14,985 nt of DNA from the NCBI GenBank assembly GCA_036478815.1, contig JAZGEP010000268.1, positions 1-14,985 of the forward strand, written 5' to 3'. Below, piece after piece: positions 1 through 6,492 of the stretch. This DNA comes from DRLZ01 sp036478815 (lineage in GTDB: Bacteria > Pseudomonadota > Gammaproteobacteria > Methylococcales > DRLZ01). The position numbers and the translations under genes were made by a program. The notes under the pieces are model-generated. The model was not told the origin of the DNA, did not search any database, and worked only from the letters and a program-made list of their open reading frames with translations. How positions within the stretch are numbered: the first letter of the stretch is position 1; each line of letters starts with the position of its first letter.

Positions 1-55
1 CCTCCTGCTGTTGTTGCAAGACTGTTAGCTCTGGAGATAATGCTTCGACAACCAA
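1..55 (-). CDS. possible 5' end of an unidentified gene, cut by the window edge
   Basis: On the minus strand a frame opens with TTG at 55-53 and stays open to the edge, giving about 18 residues (LVVEALSPELTVLQQQQE). A GAG that could act as a weak ribosome binding site lies just upstream, inside the end of the protease gene. The reading starts two bases beyond that gene's stop, as expected for a downstream operon member. In many gammaproteobacteria trpS or scpA follows this protease, but these residues do not resemble the start of either. The stretch is too short to identify and may be non-coding. Confidence 0.25.
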   Translation of the reverse strand, partial: MVVEALSPELTVLQQQQE

Positions 56-56
56 A

Positions 57-704
57 TTAACTCAACCCTGCCACTGACAGAATGATTTGATAGAAAAACC
101 CCATCATTGGCATGATAATACCAACAAGAATTCCAGTATACAAAAGCACAGCCATAATAATCAGTCCAAATGGCTCTATCCGCTGGTACACATCAGACAA
201 GGATGGAGGTAATAACGCATTAAGAATCCGTCCCCCATCCAGCGGTGGAATTGGCAATAAGTTAATCACCATCAACAACAGATTAATTTGTATGCCGGCC
301 ATCCCCATCAGCGCAAAAGGAACGGAGAAATAAGGAACTTGCACTGTCAGCGCAATTTTTGCCAACAACGCCCAAATAATCGCCATCATCAGATTGGCCG
401 CAGGTCCTGCAAGTGCAACCAAAAACATATCTCGCCTGATATCATGCAGATTACGCCAATTGACTGGCACCGGTCTCGCCCAACCGAAAATCATCCCTGA
501 AGTCAGAAATAAGAGACCAGGCACCAGAATCGTACCAACCGGATCAATATGTTTAATCGGATTTAAGGTTAATCGACCCATCATCCATGCCGTATTGTCG
601 CCTAGTTGCCGAGCAACCCAACCGTGCGCCACCTCATGCACAGTAATGGCAAACAGAACTGGCAAAACCCAAATAGCAAATGTTTGTGCAACTGTAGAAT
701 CCAT
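57..704 (-). CDS. site-2 protease family (peptidase M50) membrane zinc metalloprotease
   Basis: This is a polytopic inner-membrane protein of about 215 residues, the usual length of the short M50 proteins that lack a PDZ domain. The zinc motif HEVAH lies at residues 23-27 (numbered from the ATG), followed by the NPxKHIDPVGT stretch near 48-58. A second set of metal and active-site residues is in NLLPIPPLDGGR near 148-159, where the Asp of DGG completes the site. AGPAAN near 99-104 is also typical. Four to five hydrophobic segments are visible. Members cleave substrates within the membrane; the substrate of this short subgroup is not known, so no pathway is assigned. The start is either ATG at 704-702 or the adjacent GTG at 707-705; ATG is preferred by codon, and no clear ribosome binding site decides. 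It lies downstream of yciO on the same strand, separated by a foldback element, and the two are probably cotranscribed. Confidence 0.9.
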   Translation of the reverse strand: MDSTVAQTFAIWVLPVLFAITVHEVAHGWVARQLGDNTAWMMGRLTLNPIKHIDPVGTILVPGLLFLTSGMIFGWARPVPVNWRNLHDIRRDMFLVALAGPAANLMMAIIWALLAKIALTVQVPYFSVPFALMGMAGIQINLLLMVINLLPIPPLDGGRILNALLPPSLSDVYQRIEPFGLIIMAVLLYTGILVGIIMPMMGFFYQIILSVAGLS

Positions 705-734
705 CACAGTATTGTACCGGAACAGTCTAGCTTA

Positions 735-894
735 GGAGCGAGGATTTAATCACTTCTGGATTTTAACTTGCCTTTTGGCTCCACAGAAGTACTAATAAAA
801 TAATTACATAGCCTGCTATGCGCCTATTTCATTAGTACTTCTGTGAAACCAAAATGCTATGTCAAACTTCCAGAAGTGATTAAATTCTCGCTCC
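735..894. mobile_element. foldback MITE-like element, copy E1 (160 bp, TTA duplication)
   Basis: Outer arms 735-760 and 869-894 are complementary at 25 of 26 positions; they start GGAGCGAGG and end CTCGCTCC. Inner arms 782-796 and 831-845 are perfectly complementary over 15 bases. The apex is CATAGC-CT-GCTATG at 807-820. The intervening stretches (771-780 and 847-857) also pair partly, so almost the whole element forms one long hairpin. TTA flanks it at 732-734 and 895-897. The right-hand TTA is, on the other strand, the TAA stop codon of yciO, so the element appears to have entered that stop codon and regenerated it. There is no coding capacity. It sits between yciO and the M50 gene and would be read into their mRNA. 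The mobile nature is inferred from the duplication and from sibling copies in the window. Confidence 0.8.
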
Positions 895-1521
895 TTAGGT
901 TTGAAGAAAATCGACCAATTCCCCTTTGCCATCGCGAATAACCTCTGGCTCATCTTCCATGAAAGAAATAATGGTTGTCGGCTGATACGCAATATATCCT
1001 GCATCAATAACCAAATCGACCTGATGCTCTAATTGCTCACGGATTTCCCAAGGACTTTCAAGCGCGTGATCTTCACCAGGTAAAATCATTGTAGTACTGA
1101 ACAAAGGCGCAGCAAGATTCTCCAGAAGATCCAGCGCGACCTGATGATCAGGAATACGAAAACCCACACTTTTACGTTTAACATGTAGCAAACGCTTTGG
1201 TAATTCCCGAGTAGCTTTCAAGACAAAAGTGTATGGTCCTGGAGTCAATGCTTTGATCATTCTATGTGCATCATTGTCTATCTTGCCAAACTCAGAAATC
1301 TGCGCCATAGTGCTACAAACCAATGTGAAATTATGTTGATCGCCTAAATCCCTGATGCTGCGGATTCTCTCCAATGCTTTTTTGTCATCAATACGACAAG
1401 CAAGTGCGTAAGAAGAATCAGTTGGGTAGACAATCACCGCACCAGTATTGAGTAAATCGACTACGCGATGAATCAAACGCAGCTGGGGGTTTTCAGGATG
1501 AATTTCAAAATATTGAGCCAT
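895..1521 (-). CDS. yciO: YciO-type protein of the YrdC/Sua5 threonylcarbamoyl-AMP synthase superfamily
   Basis: The 208 residues align along their whole length with E. coli YciO (206 residues). Landmarks are the start MAQYFEIHPENPQLRLI, the nucleotide-binding stretch VYPTDSSYAL at 31-40, the basic KKALERIRSIR region near 47-57, TPGPYTFVLKAT at 93-104 and PTTIISF near 181-187. YrdC/Sua5 proteins make threonylcarbamoyl-AMP for the t6A modification of tRNA. YciO proteins share the fold but are a separate subgroup with weak or debated activity, so this gene should not be taken as the essential TsaC. The protein is probably cytosolic. The TAA stop codon coincides with the direct repeat of the adjacent foldback element, and the coding region otherwise looks intact. 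It is transcribed away from alkB, with 267 bases between the two starts. Confidence 0.93.
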   Translation of the reverse strand: MAQYFEIHPENPQLRLIHRVVDLLNTGAVIVYPTDSSYALACRIDDKKALERIRSIRDLGDQHNFTLVCSTMAQISEFGKIDNDAHRMIKALTPGPYTFVLKATRELPKRLLHVKRKSVGFRIPDHQVALDLLENLAAPLFSTTMILPGEDHALESPWEIREQLEHQVDLVIDAGYIAYQPTTIISFMEDEPEVIRDGKGELVDFLQT

Positions 1522-1588
1522 AAAGCAATCGCCATACCAAGATAACAGGCGTCATCATGCCAACTATTGTGCATCAGTGCAATATAAA

Positions 1589-1665
1589 GGAATGGAAATT
1601 CAATAACTTTATCATTCTGACTCGTCCTTTTACTCCTGCTTAAACACTCTCAATCGTCGTATAGA
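1589..1665 (+). repeat. decayed half copy of the foldback family (D1)
   Basis: The order of short blocks follows the left half of the intact copies at 13799-13957 and 8859-9017: GGAAtGG, AATAACTT, CATTCT, a CTTTT run, CTCCTG, TAAACnnTCnCAAT. It shares the exact 16-mer ATCATTCTGACTCGTC with the other half copy at 14135-14165. No matching right half or flanking TTA/TAA pair was found. It occupies much of the 267-base space between the divergent yciO and alkB starts; apart from it and whatever promoters must be there, nothing else was recognised in that space. Confidence 0.55.
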
Positions 1666-1788
1666 ATATGCCGGTAAATTTATCACTCAAATACCATGAA
1701 TATAATCACTACACTGACAAAATTACCCCTGCTCATTGATCCAATTGTTAAATTGTTAAAAAGAGAAGCATGATATTCTGGAACAGTA

Positions 1789-2397
1789 ATGACGAAAACC
1801 AACATCAGCACTGACTTTGAGAATCTCGCTTCTAGTGATGGAGAGATACGCTATCACTCAAACTTTCTTGCTCCACAAATCGCAGACAATGTTTACCAGC
1901 AACTCTATAACCAGTTAGACTGGCGAAACGAAACACTAAGCTTTATGGGCAAACAAGTGGCTGCTCCACGTCTGGTGTGTTGGTACGGAGATTCAAATGC
2001 TGTTTATTGTTATTCAGGAGTGACTCACAAACCTTTGCAATGGATTCCAGTCCTCAGCCAGATTAAACAACAAATTAGTCAATTCAGTGATTGTAACTTC
2101 AATAGTGTACTGGGAAATTTATACTGCAATGGGCAAGATTCAATGGGTTGGCATGCAGACAAGGAAAAACAACTGGGGATTAATCCAGTAATCGCCTCTC
2201 TCTCGCTAGGTGCAGAGCGCTTGTTTAAATTGCGCCACAGAAAAAACCATCAAACCGTTGATATCAATCTTGAACATGGTAGTTTGCTGATTATGGCTGG
2301 TAGTCTGCAACACCACTGGCGACATTGTCTTCCCAAAACACGTCGTCAGGATACACCTCGCATCAATTTAACTTTTCGGCTCATTATTCCAAACTAA
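1789..2397 (+). CDS. alkB: AlkB-family Fe(II)/2-oxoglutarate-dependent alkylated-DNA repair dioxygenase
   Basis: The 202-residue protein is closer to the ALKBH2-like bacterial subgroup than to E. coli AlkB. The iron ligands are visible as H122 and D124 in GWHAD and H179 in HHWRHCLP. The 2-oxoglutarate and substrate motif RINLTFR supplies R191, N193 and R197. Asn-Gly in LGNLYCNGQDSMGWHAD and the SLSLGAERLFKLRHR strand (138-151) are also typical. The enzyme oxidatively removes methyl groups from 1-methyladenine and 3-methylcytosine in DNA. ATG at 1789 is used; the only hint of a ribosome binding site is a weak GGA upstream. It heads the run alkB-thpR-thiE-moeA, with three bases separating it from thpR. 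No Ada-type operator was identified upstream. Confidence 0.93.
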   Translation: MTKTNISTDFENLASSDGEIRYHSNFLAPQIADNVYQQLYNQLDWRNETLSFMGKQVAAPRLVCWYGDSNAVYCYSGVTHKPLQWIPVLSQIKQQISQFSDCNFNSVLGNLYCNGQDSMGWHADKEKQLGINPVIASLSLGAERLFKLRHRKNHQTVDINLEHGSLLIMAGSLQHHWRHCLPKTRRQDTPRINLTFRLIIPN

Positions 2398-2400
2398 GCC

Positions 2401-2904
2401 ATGCCCAGACTGTTCTTTGCGTTATATCCAGATGATACTATCCGTAATTGTTTTATAAACCTTATCCAGCAAATACCAGAAACACATTGTGTAAGCGCAC
2501 AAAACCTTCATCTGACCTTGCATTTTATCGGTCAGACTAATGCTGAAGATTGCTTGATAGAACAGGTTCAGAACATTCGTTGCAAACCATTTAGCCTGAT
2601 CATTGATCATTATGACTATTTCAACCGCGCCAAGGTGTTATGGGCGGGCCCAAAACAGTATCCAGATGAGTTAACCGAACTTGCACGAAACTGCGCGATT
2701 TTCTCTGCAAAGTGCGGGTGCCGTAATCAGGAAAAAATTTTTACACCACATGTTAGTCTAATACGTAAAATTAACAACAAACCTGAATTACAACATTTTG
2801 AATCCTTCAAGTGGACTGTGCATAGTTTCTACCTGATGGTGTCAGAATCTGACCAAGCCGGAGTCCATTACCGGGTAGCTCGGGAATTCTCTATGCAGCA
2901 CTAA
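2401..2904 (+). CDS. thpR: RNA 2',3'-cyclic phosphodiesterase (2H phosphoesterase, old name 2'-5' RNA ligase)
   Basis: The 167-residue protein fits the LigT/ThpR family, starting with the typical RLFFALYP. The two catalytic tetrapeptides of the 2H fold are HLTL at 37-40 and HVSL at 117-120; the second has Ser in place of Thr, an allowed variant. Family members hydrolyse 2',3'-cyclic phosphate ends of RNA and can join 2'-5' linked tRNA halves in vitro. It starts three bases after alkB with no clear ribosome binding site, which suggests translational coupling. It is followed after 12 bases by thiE. It is probably a soluble cytosolic protein. Confidence 0.92.
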   Translation: MPRLFFALYPDDTIRNCFINLIQQIPETHCVSAQNLHLTLHFIGQTNAEDCLIEQVQNIRCKPFSLIIDHYDYFNRAKVLWAGPKQYPDELTELARNCAIFSAKCGCRNQEKIFTPHVSLIRKINNKPELQHFESFKWTVHSFYLMVSESDQAGVHYRVAREFSMQH

Positions 2905-2916
2905 TTTTTATCAACT

Positions 2917-3591
2917 ATGAGCAAACAATTTCCATCATCAGGACTTTACATTATTACTGATCATTCATTACCTGATCAGCAAATAATCAACACAACAAAA
3001 GTAGCGTTAAATGCCGGAGCTAACGTTGTCCAGTTGCGTCATAAAACATCCGGCTCGGCACAATCATTAGCACTTGAGTTACTCAGTCTATGTCGTCAAT
3101 CACAAATCCCATTCATTATTAATGATGATCCTCAACTTGCAGCACAAATTGGAGCAGACGGGGTTCATCTCGGCAAAGATGATGCTGATATAAAACAGGC
3201 ACGCGAATTGCTCGGCGAGCAAGCAATCATCGGGGTGAGCTGTTACAACTCATTGGCGCTTGCGCTCCAGGCTCAATCGCAAGGCGCTAACTATGTTGCC
3301 TTTGGACGATTTTTCAATTCTGCCAGCAAACCAAATGCAACACCAGCCGATATTAATTTACTAACCAACGCCCGATTCCAGATCAATATACCGATCGTTG
3401 CCATTGGCGGCATTACACCTGAAAATGCTGGAGACTTAGTCACTGCTGGTGCTAATTGTCTTGCTGTCATTCAGGGAATCTATGGCCACTCCGACCCACA
3501 AGTAGCCACCCGTAACTATTTGAATGTACTACATTCAAACATATTGAAACCAGTTGTATTACATTCGCAAGCTTCTTTAGATAATAAATAA
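2917..3591 (+). CDS. thiE: thiamine-phosphate synthase
   Basis: The 224-residue TIM-barrel enzyme joins HMP pyrophosphate and thiazole phosphate to give thiamine monophosphate. Family motifs are in order: YIITD at 11-15, QLRHK at 39-43, INDD at 68-71, GVHLGKDD at 82-89, IGVSCYN near 105-111, YVAFGRFF at 126-133, AIGGIT at 162-167 and the phosphate-binding GANCLAVIQGI near 178-188. About 20 residues after the barrel (KPVVLHSQASLDNK) look like a variable tail. The gene lies inside the alkB-thpR-thiE-moeA run, with no other thiamine gene in the window. No TPP riboswitch was recognised upstream, and with only 12 bases between thpR and thiE there is no room for one directly before this gene. Confidence 0.95.
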   Translation: MSKQFPSSGLYIITDHSLPDQQIINTTKVALNAGANVVQLRHKTSGSAQSLALELLSLCRQSQIPFIINDDPQLAAQIGADGVHLGKDDADIKQARELLGEQAIIGVSCYNSLALALQAQSQGANYVAFGRFFNSASKPNATPADINLLTNARFQINIPIVAIGGITPENAGDLVTAGANCLAVIQGIYGHSDPQVATRNYLNVLHSNILKPVVLHSQASLDNK

Positions 3592-3605
3592 TATTCTCAA
3601 CCAAC

Positions 3606-4880
3606 ATGATTAAAACCCAACCCAACTGCTCGGACAATCCCGAATTTGGTACCTTACCTGTCGATGATGCATTACAAAAAATTATGGATGCAGTTCAACC
3701 TGTTAACGGCTATCAAAAGATACCGGTACAAGAAGTATGTGGTCGGGTTTTGTATCAAGCCATTACATCATCATTATCAGTGCCGCCGCTAACCAATTCA
3801 GCAATGGATGGCTATGCATTGCGTGCTGCTGATTTACCATCAACCGGACATACAGCTGATCTGAAAGTGATCGGTTCGGCATTTGCTGGCAAGCCGTTTA
3901 ACTCACCAGTTGAGCATGGCGAAACTGTGCGAGTAATGACCGGAGCAGCCATCCCGGATGGCACAGATACAGTGATTATCCAGGAACATGTCGAACTGGA
4001 CAATGATGTGATCCGTATTGATGCGCGTCACTCAGTTGGACAAAATGTGCGTCAAGCTGGCGAAGATATCCAGCCAGGTGATTGTGTACTGACAGCTGGA
4101 CGCTTATGCACACCACCAGATATCGGCATTATCGCTTCTATGGGCATCGCTGAAGTAACAGTGTATCGCCGAGTTCGAGTCGCGGTGTTTTCAACCGGCA
4201 GCGAAGTTTGTGATATTGGACAAAAGCCAGCAAGCACGCCTAATCAATCGCTCATCTACGATAGTAATCGCTACAGTTTGTGTGCAGCACTCAATCAATT
4301 TCCAGTAGAAATTATGGATATGGGCATTATTCCCGACGATCCTGAGCAACTCAAGACTGCTCTACTTACCGCGTCGCATAGTGCTGATCTCATCATCACC
4401 TCTGGTGGAGTCTCCGTTGGCGCAGCGGATTACACCAAACAAGTACTGAGCGAATTAGGCAGTGTAGAATTCTGGAAAGTGGCGATGAAACCAGGCAGAC
4501 CCATCGCTTTCGGCAATATTAATTCAGCCGTATTATTTGGCTTACCGGGTAATCCGGTTGCTGTGATGGTAACCTGGTGTTTCTTGCTCAAACCTGCACT
4601 GGAAAAGATGCTCGGCATCAAAGATCAAGTCATCAACCCATCATTCATTGCAACCAGCTTGAGCAACATACGCAAACGAGCGGGTCGCACAGAATTCCAG
4701 CGCGGCATTCTGAAACCAGGTGAAGATGGACAATGGACAGTGCAAACCACTGGTAGACAAGGCTCTGGCATACTCACATCTATGAGCTTGGCCAATGCGT
4801 TTATTGTGTTACAACATGAGGCGGGGAATGTGGAAATTGGCGATGAAGTGTTGGTTCAGCCGTTTTCTGGCTTGTTCTGA
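3606..4880 (+). CDS. moeA: molybdopterin molybdenumtransferase
   Basis: The 424-residue protein covers all four MoeA domains. Motifs are NSAMDGYA at 64-71 (the Asp corresponds to a catalytic residue of E. coli MoeA), VRVMTGAAIPDGTDTVI at 108-124, DIGIIASMGIAEVTVYRR near 172-189 followed by VAVFSTGSE at 192-200, and the molybdopterin-binding core SGGVSVGAADYT at 266-277. KPGRP is at 295-299, GLPGNPVAV at 312-320 and a C-terminal beta domain runs to the end. It inserts molybdate into adenylylated molybdopterin in the last step of Moco synthesis. It is the last gene of the plus-strand run and is convergent with ppnN, 47 bases away. That gap has no obvious hairpin terminator. The N-terminus carries about 15 extra residues before the conserved start. 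Confidence 0.96.
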   Translation: MIKTQPNCSDNPEFGTLPVDDALQKIMDAVQPVNGYQKIPVQEVCGRVLYQAITSSLSVPPLTNSAMDGYALRAADLPSTGHTADLKVIGSAFAGKPFNSPVEHGETVRVMTGAAIPDGTDTVIIQEHVELDNDVIRIDARHSVGQNVRQAGEDIQPGDCVLTAGRLCTPPDIGIIASMGIAEVTVYRRVRVAVFSTGSEVCDIGQKPASTPNQSLIYDSNRYSLCAALNQFPVEIMDMGIIPDDPEQLKTALLTASHSADLIITSGGVSVGAADYTKQVLSELGSVEFWKVAMKPGRPIAFGNINSAVLFGLPGNPVAVMVTWCFLLKPALEKMLGIKDQVINPSFIATSLSNIRKRAGRTEFQRGILKPGEDGQWTVQTTGRQGSGILTSMSLANAFIVLQHEAGNVEIGDEVLVQPFSGLF

Positions 4881-4927
4881 AACACTTTTAAACTCTAAAC
4901 TCTTTAACATTGCGTACTTTCAACCAT

Positions 4928-6304
4928 TCAGCCTGTCACAATACGATAAGATGGTTGATAATTATCTGCCAAAGTCATGCGTCGCTGCTCGACAAACATT
5001 TTCAGCAAACTTTGCATTTGTTTGAGTATTTCAGGATCGCCATGTAACTCAAATGGCCCATTCTGCTGCACTGCTTGAATACCTTCTTCCTTAATATTTC
5101 CTGCGACAATTCCTGAAAAGGCACAACGCATATTAGCCGCCAGCCGATACGCGGGTAGATTGCGATTCAGTTCAAGCTTGGCCATGGATTGATGGTCAGC
5201 AATAAACGGGATTTGTAATTGTTGGTCAATAGCCAAATTCCAGTTGAAATAAAATGCATCTTTACGCTGCGCTCTGTCAGTCTTTACACTTTCCAACCCT
5301 TGATGCATCAGTTGCGAAGCTTTTGCAGCATCGCCAATAATAATCTGATAACGATCACATGCCTGACTACCTAATGTTGCTCGCAAAAACCCATCTAAAT
5401 CAGAAAAATAATCGCGACTGGATTCTGGGCCAGTGAGTACCAATGGAAATTCAAGGTGATGATTATCAGGGTGCAGTAAAAGACTCAACACATACAAGAT
5501 TTCTTCTGTTGTTCCCACACCGCCCGGAAACACAATAATGCCATGCCCTAAACGTACAAAAGCTTCCAGTCGTTTCTCGATATCGGGCATGATAATCAAA
5601 GCATTAACCATTGCATTCGGCGCTTCTGCTGCAATAATCCCAGGTTCAGTAATCCCAATATAACGCCCTGGTGAGCTCCGCTGTTTGGCATGCCCCAGCG
5701 CGGCACCTTTCATTGGCCCTTTCATAACGCCATGACCACAACCAGTGCAGATATTCAGTTTACGCAATCCCAACATATAGCCAACATCTTTTGAATACTC
5801 GTACTCCTCTCGGCTAACAGAGTGCCCTCCCCAACACACCACCAGATCTGGTTGATGAACAGACTGAAAGGTTGTTGAATTCTTCAGAATATGGAAGACT
5901 GCATCGGTGATGTCTTCAGATCTGGATAAATCGAATCGCCCGTCATCAATTAGATATTGTGTATAAACGATATCTCTAAGCACAGAAAAAAGATGTTCGC
6001 GGATGCCTTCAATCATCTCTCCATCAACAAACGCCCGGGCTGGTGCGTTGACAACTTGTAAACAGATTCCACGTGGCTCACAAACGACTTCTATTTCAAA
6101 ATCTGAATATTGATTCAAGACAATACGGCTATCATCTGTTTCTGCACCAGAATTTAAGGCTGCTAATGCACAGCGTCTAAATTGCTCGTAACATCCACAC
6201 AGGGATTTATCAGATAACCAGTCAATTTCTTTGAGCGATAAAAACTCGAGGCTTCCATTTGGCGAAACCAGTGCGTTGACTTTTTGTTGATTTGTTAATG
6301 TCAT
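4928..6304 (-). CDS. ppnN: pyrimidine/purine nucleotide 5'-monophosphate nucleosidase (LOG family, PpnN/YgdH)
   Basis: The 458 residues match the full E. coli PpnN plan (454 residues): an N-terminal domain starting near SPNGSLEFLS, a central LOG/Rossmann domain and a C-terminal domain. The LOG signature is PGGVGTTEE at 260-268, and the nucleotide-binding start is VVCWGGHSVSREEY at 155-168. GCGHGVMKGPMKGAALGHA near 188-206 is characteristic. PpnN splits nucleoside monophosphates into base and ribose 5-phosphate; the E. coli enzyme is bound and activated by (p)ppGpp. The family name 'lysine decarboxylase' is a historical misnomer. It has no strong ribosome binding site before ATG 6304. It stands alone: moeA faces it, and the upstream gene on the same strand is 188 bases away across a repeat. 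Confidence 0.94.
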   Translation of the reverse strand: MTLTNQQKVNALVSPNGSLEFLSLKEIDWLSDKSLCGCYEQFRRCALAALNSGAETDDSRIVLNQYSDFEIEVVCEPRGICLQVVNAPARAFVDGEMIEGIREHLFSVLRDIVYTQYLIDDGRFDLSRSEDITDAVFHILKNSTTFQSVHQPDLVVCWGGHSVSREEYEYSKDVGYMLGLRKLNICTGCGHGVMKGPMKGAALGHAKQRSSPGRYIGITEPGIIAAEAPNAMVNALIIMPDIEKRLEAFVRLGHGIIVFPGGVGTTEEILYVLSLLLHPDNHHLEFPLVLTGPESSRDYFSDLDGFLRATLGSQACDRYQIIIGDAAKASQLMHQGLESVKTDRAQRKDAFYFNWNLAIDQQLQIPFIADHQSMAKLELNRNLPAYRLAANMRCAFSGIVAGNIKEEGIQAVQQNGPFELHGDPEILKQMQSLLKMFVEQRRMTLADNYQPSYRIVTG

Positions 6305-6344
6305 TGTTTAACTGTCACTATTCAGTGCACTCTGTAGCTGCTTA

Positions 6345-6492
6345 GGTTATTCATGAATAAAAGAACGTAGAGGGGAGTTTTGAGTGGGCCACTTTGATTA
6401 TTACTGGTTTGATCATTTGCGGTTTTACTCAATCAGATTGATCAAACCAAAATCTGTGCATACTAATGTCCAACTTACTTACAGCGCATTCC
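6345..6492. mobile_element. older foldback copy E7 (148 bp, TTA on both sides)
   Basis: The element starts GG at 6345 and ends CC at 6492, with TTA at 6342-6344 and again at 6493-6495. The right-hand TTA is, on the minus strand, the TAA stop codon of the PAS-GGDEF-EAL gene. The right end, read on the minus strand (GGAATGCGC ... GTTGGACA), agrees with the left arm of the intact copy at 13799 at about two thirds of positions. A perfect 10-base stem, GGTTTGATCA (6406-6415) against TGATCAAACC (6439-6448), lies near its middle. The outer arms no longer pair well, so this is read as a decayed copy. It fills most of the gap before ppnN. Confidence 0.5.

Noticed and set aside
394..735. 113-codon plus-strand frame opposite the site-2 protease gene
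   Set aside because: It is antisense to a well-supported M50 gene with intact motifs, has a composition unlike a protein and ends in the neighbouring intergenic DNA.
735..894. Copy E1 as a simple intrinsic terminator after yciO
   Set aside because: The structure is far longer than a terminator, has no T run after the stem on the minus strand and has siblings elsewhere with target duplications.
1736..1777. Possible promoter for the alkB run (TTGATC or TTGTTA boxes with TAAAAA or GATATT)
   Set aside because: No pair has an acceptable spacer; distances come out at 13, 15 or 21 bases.
2890..2916. Search for a TPP riboswitch before thiE and a Moco riboswitch before moeA
   Set aside because: The gaps are 12 and 14 bases, too short for either, and nothing resembling them was seen before alkB.
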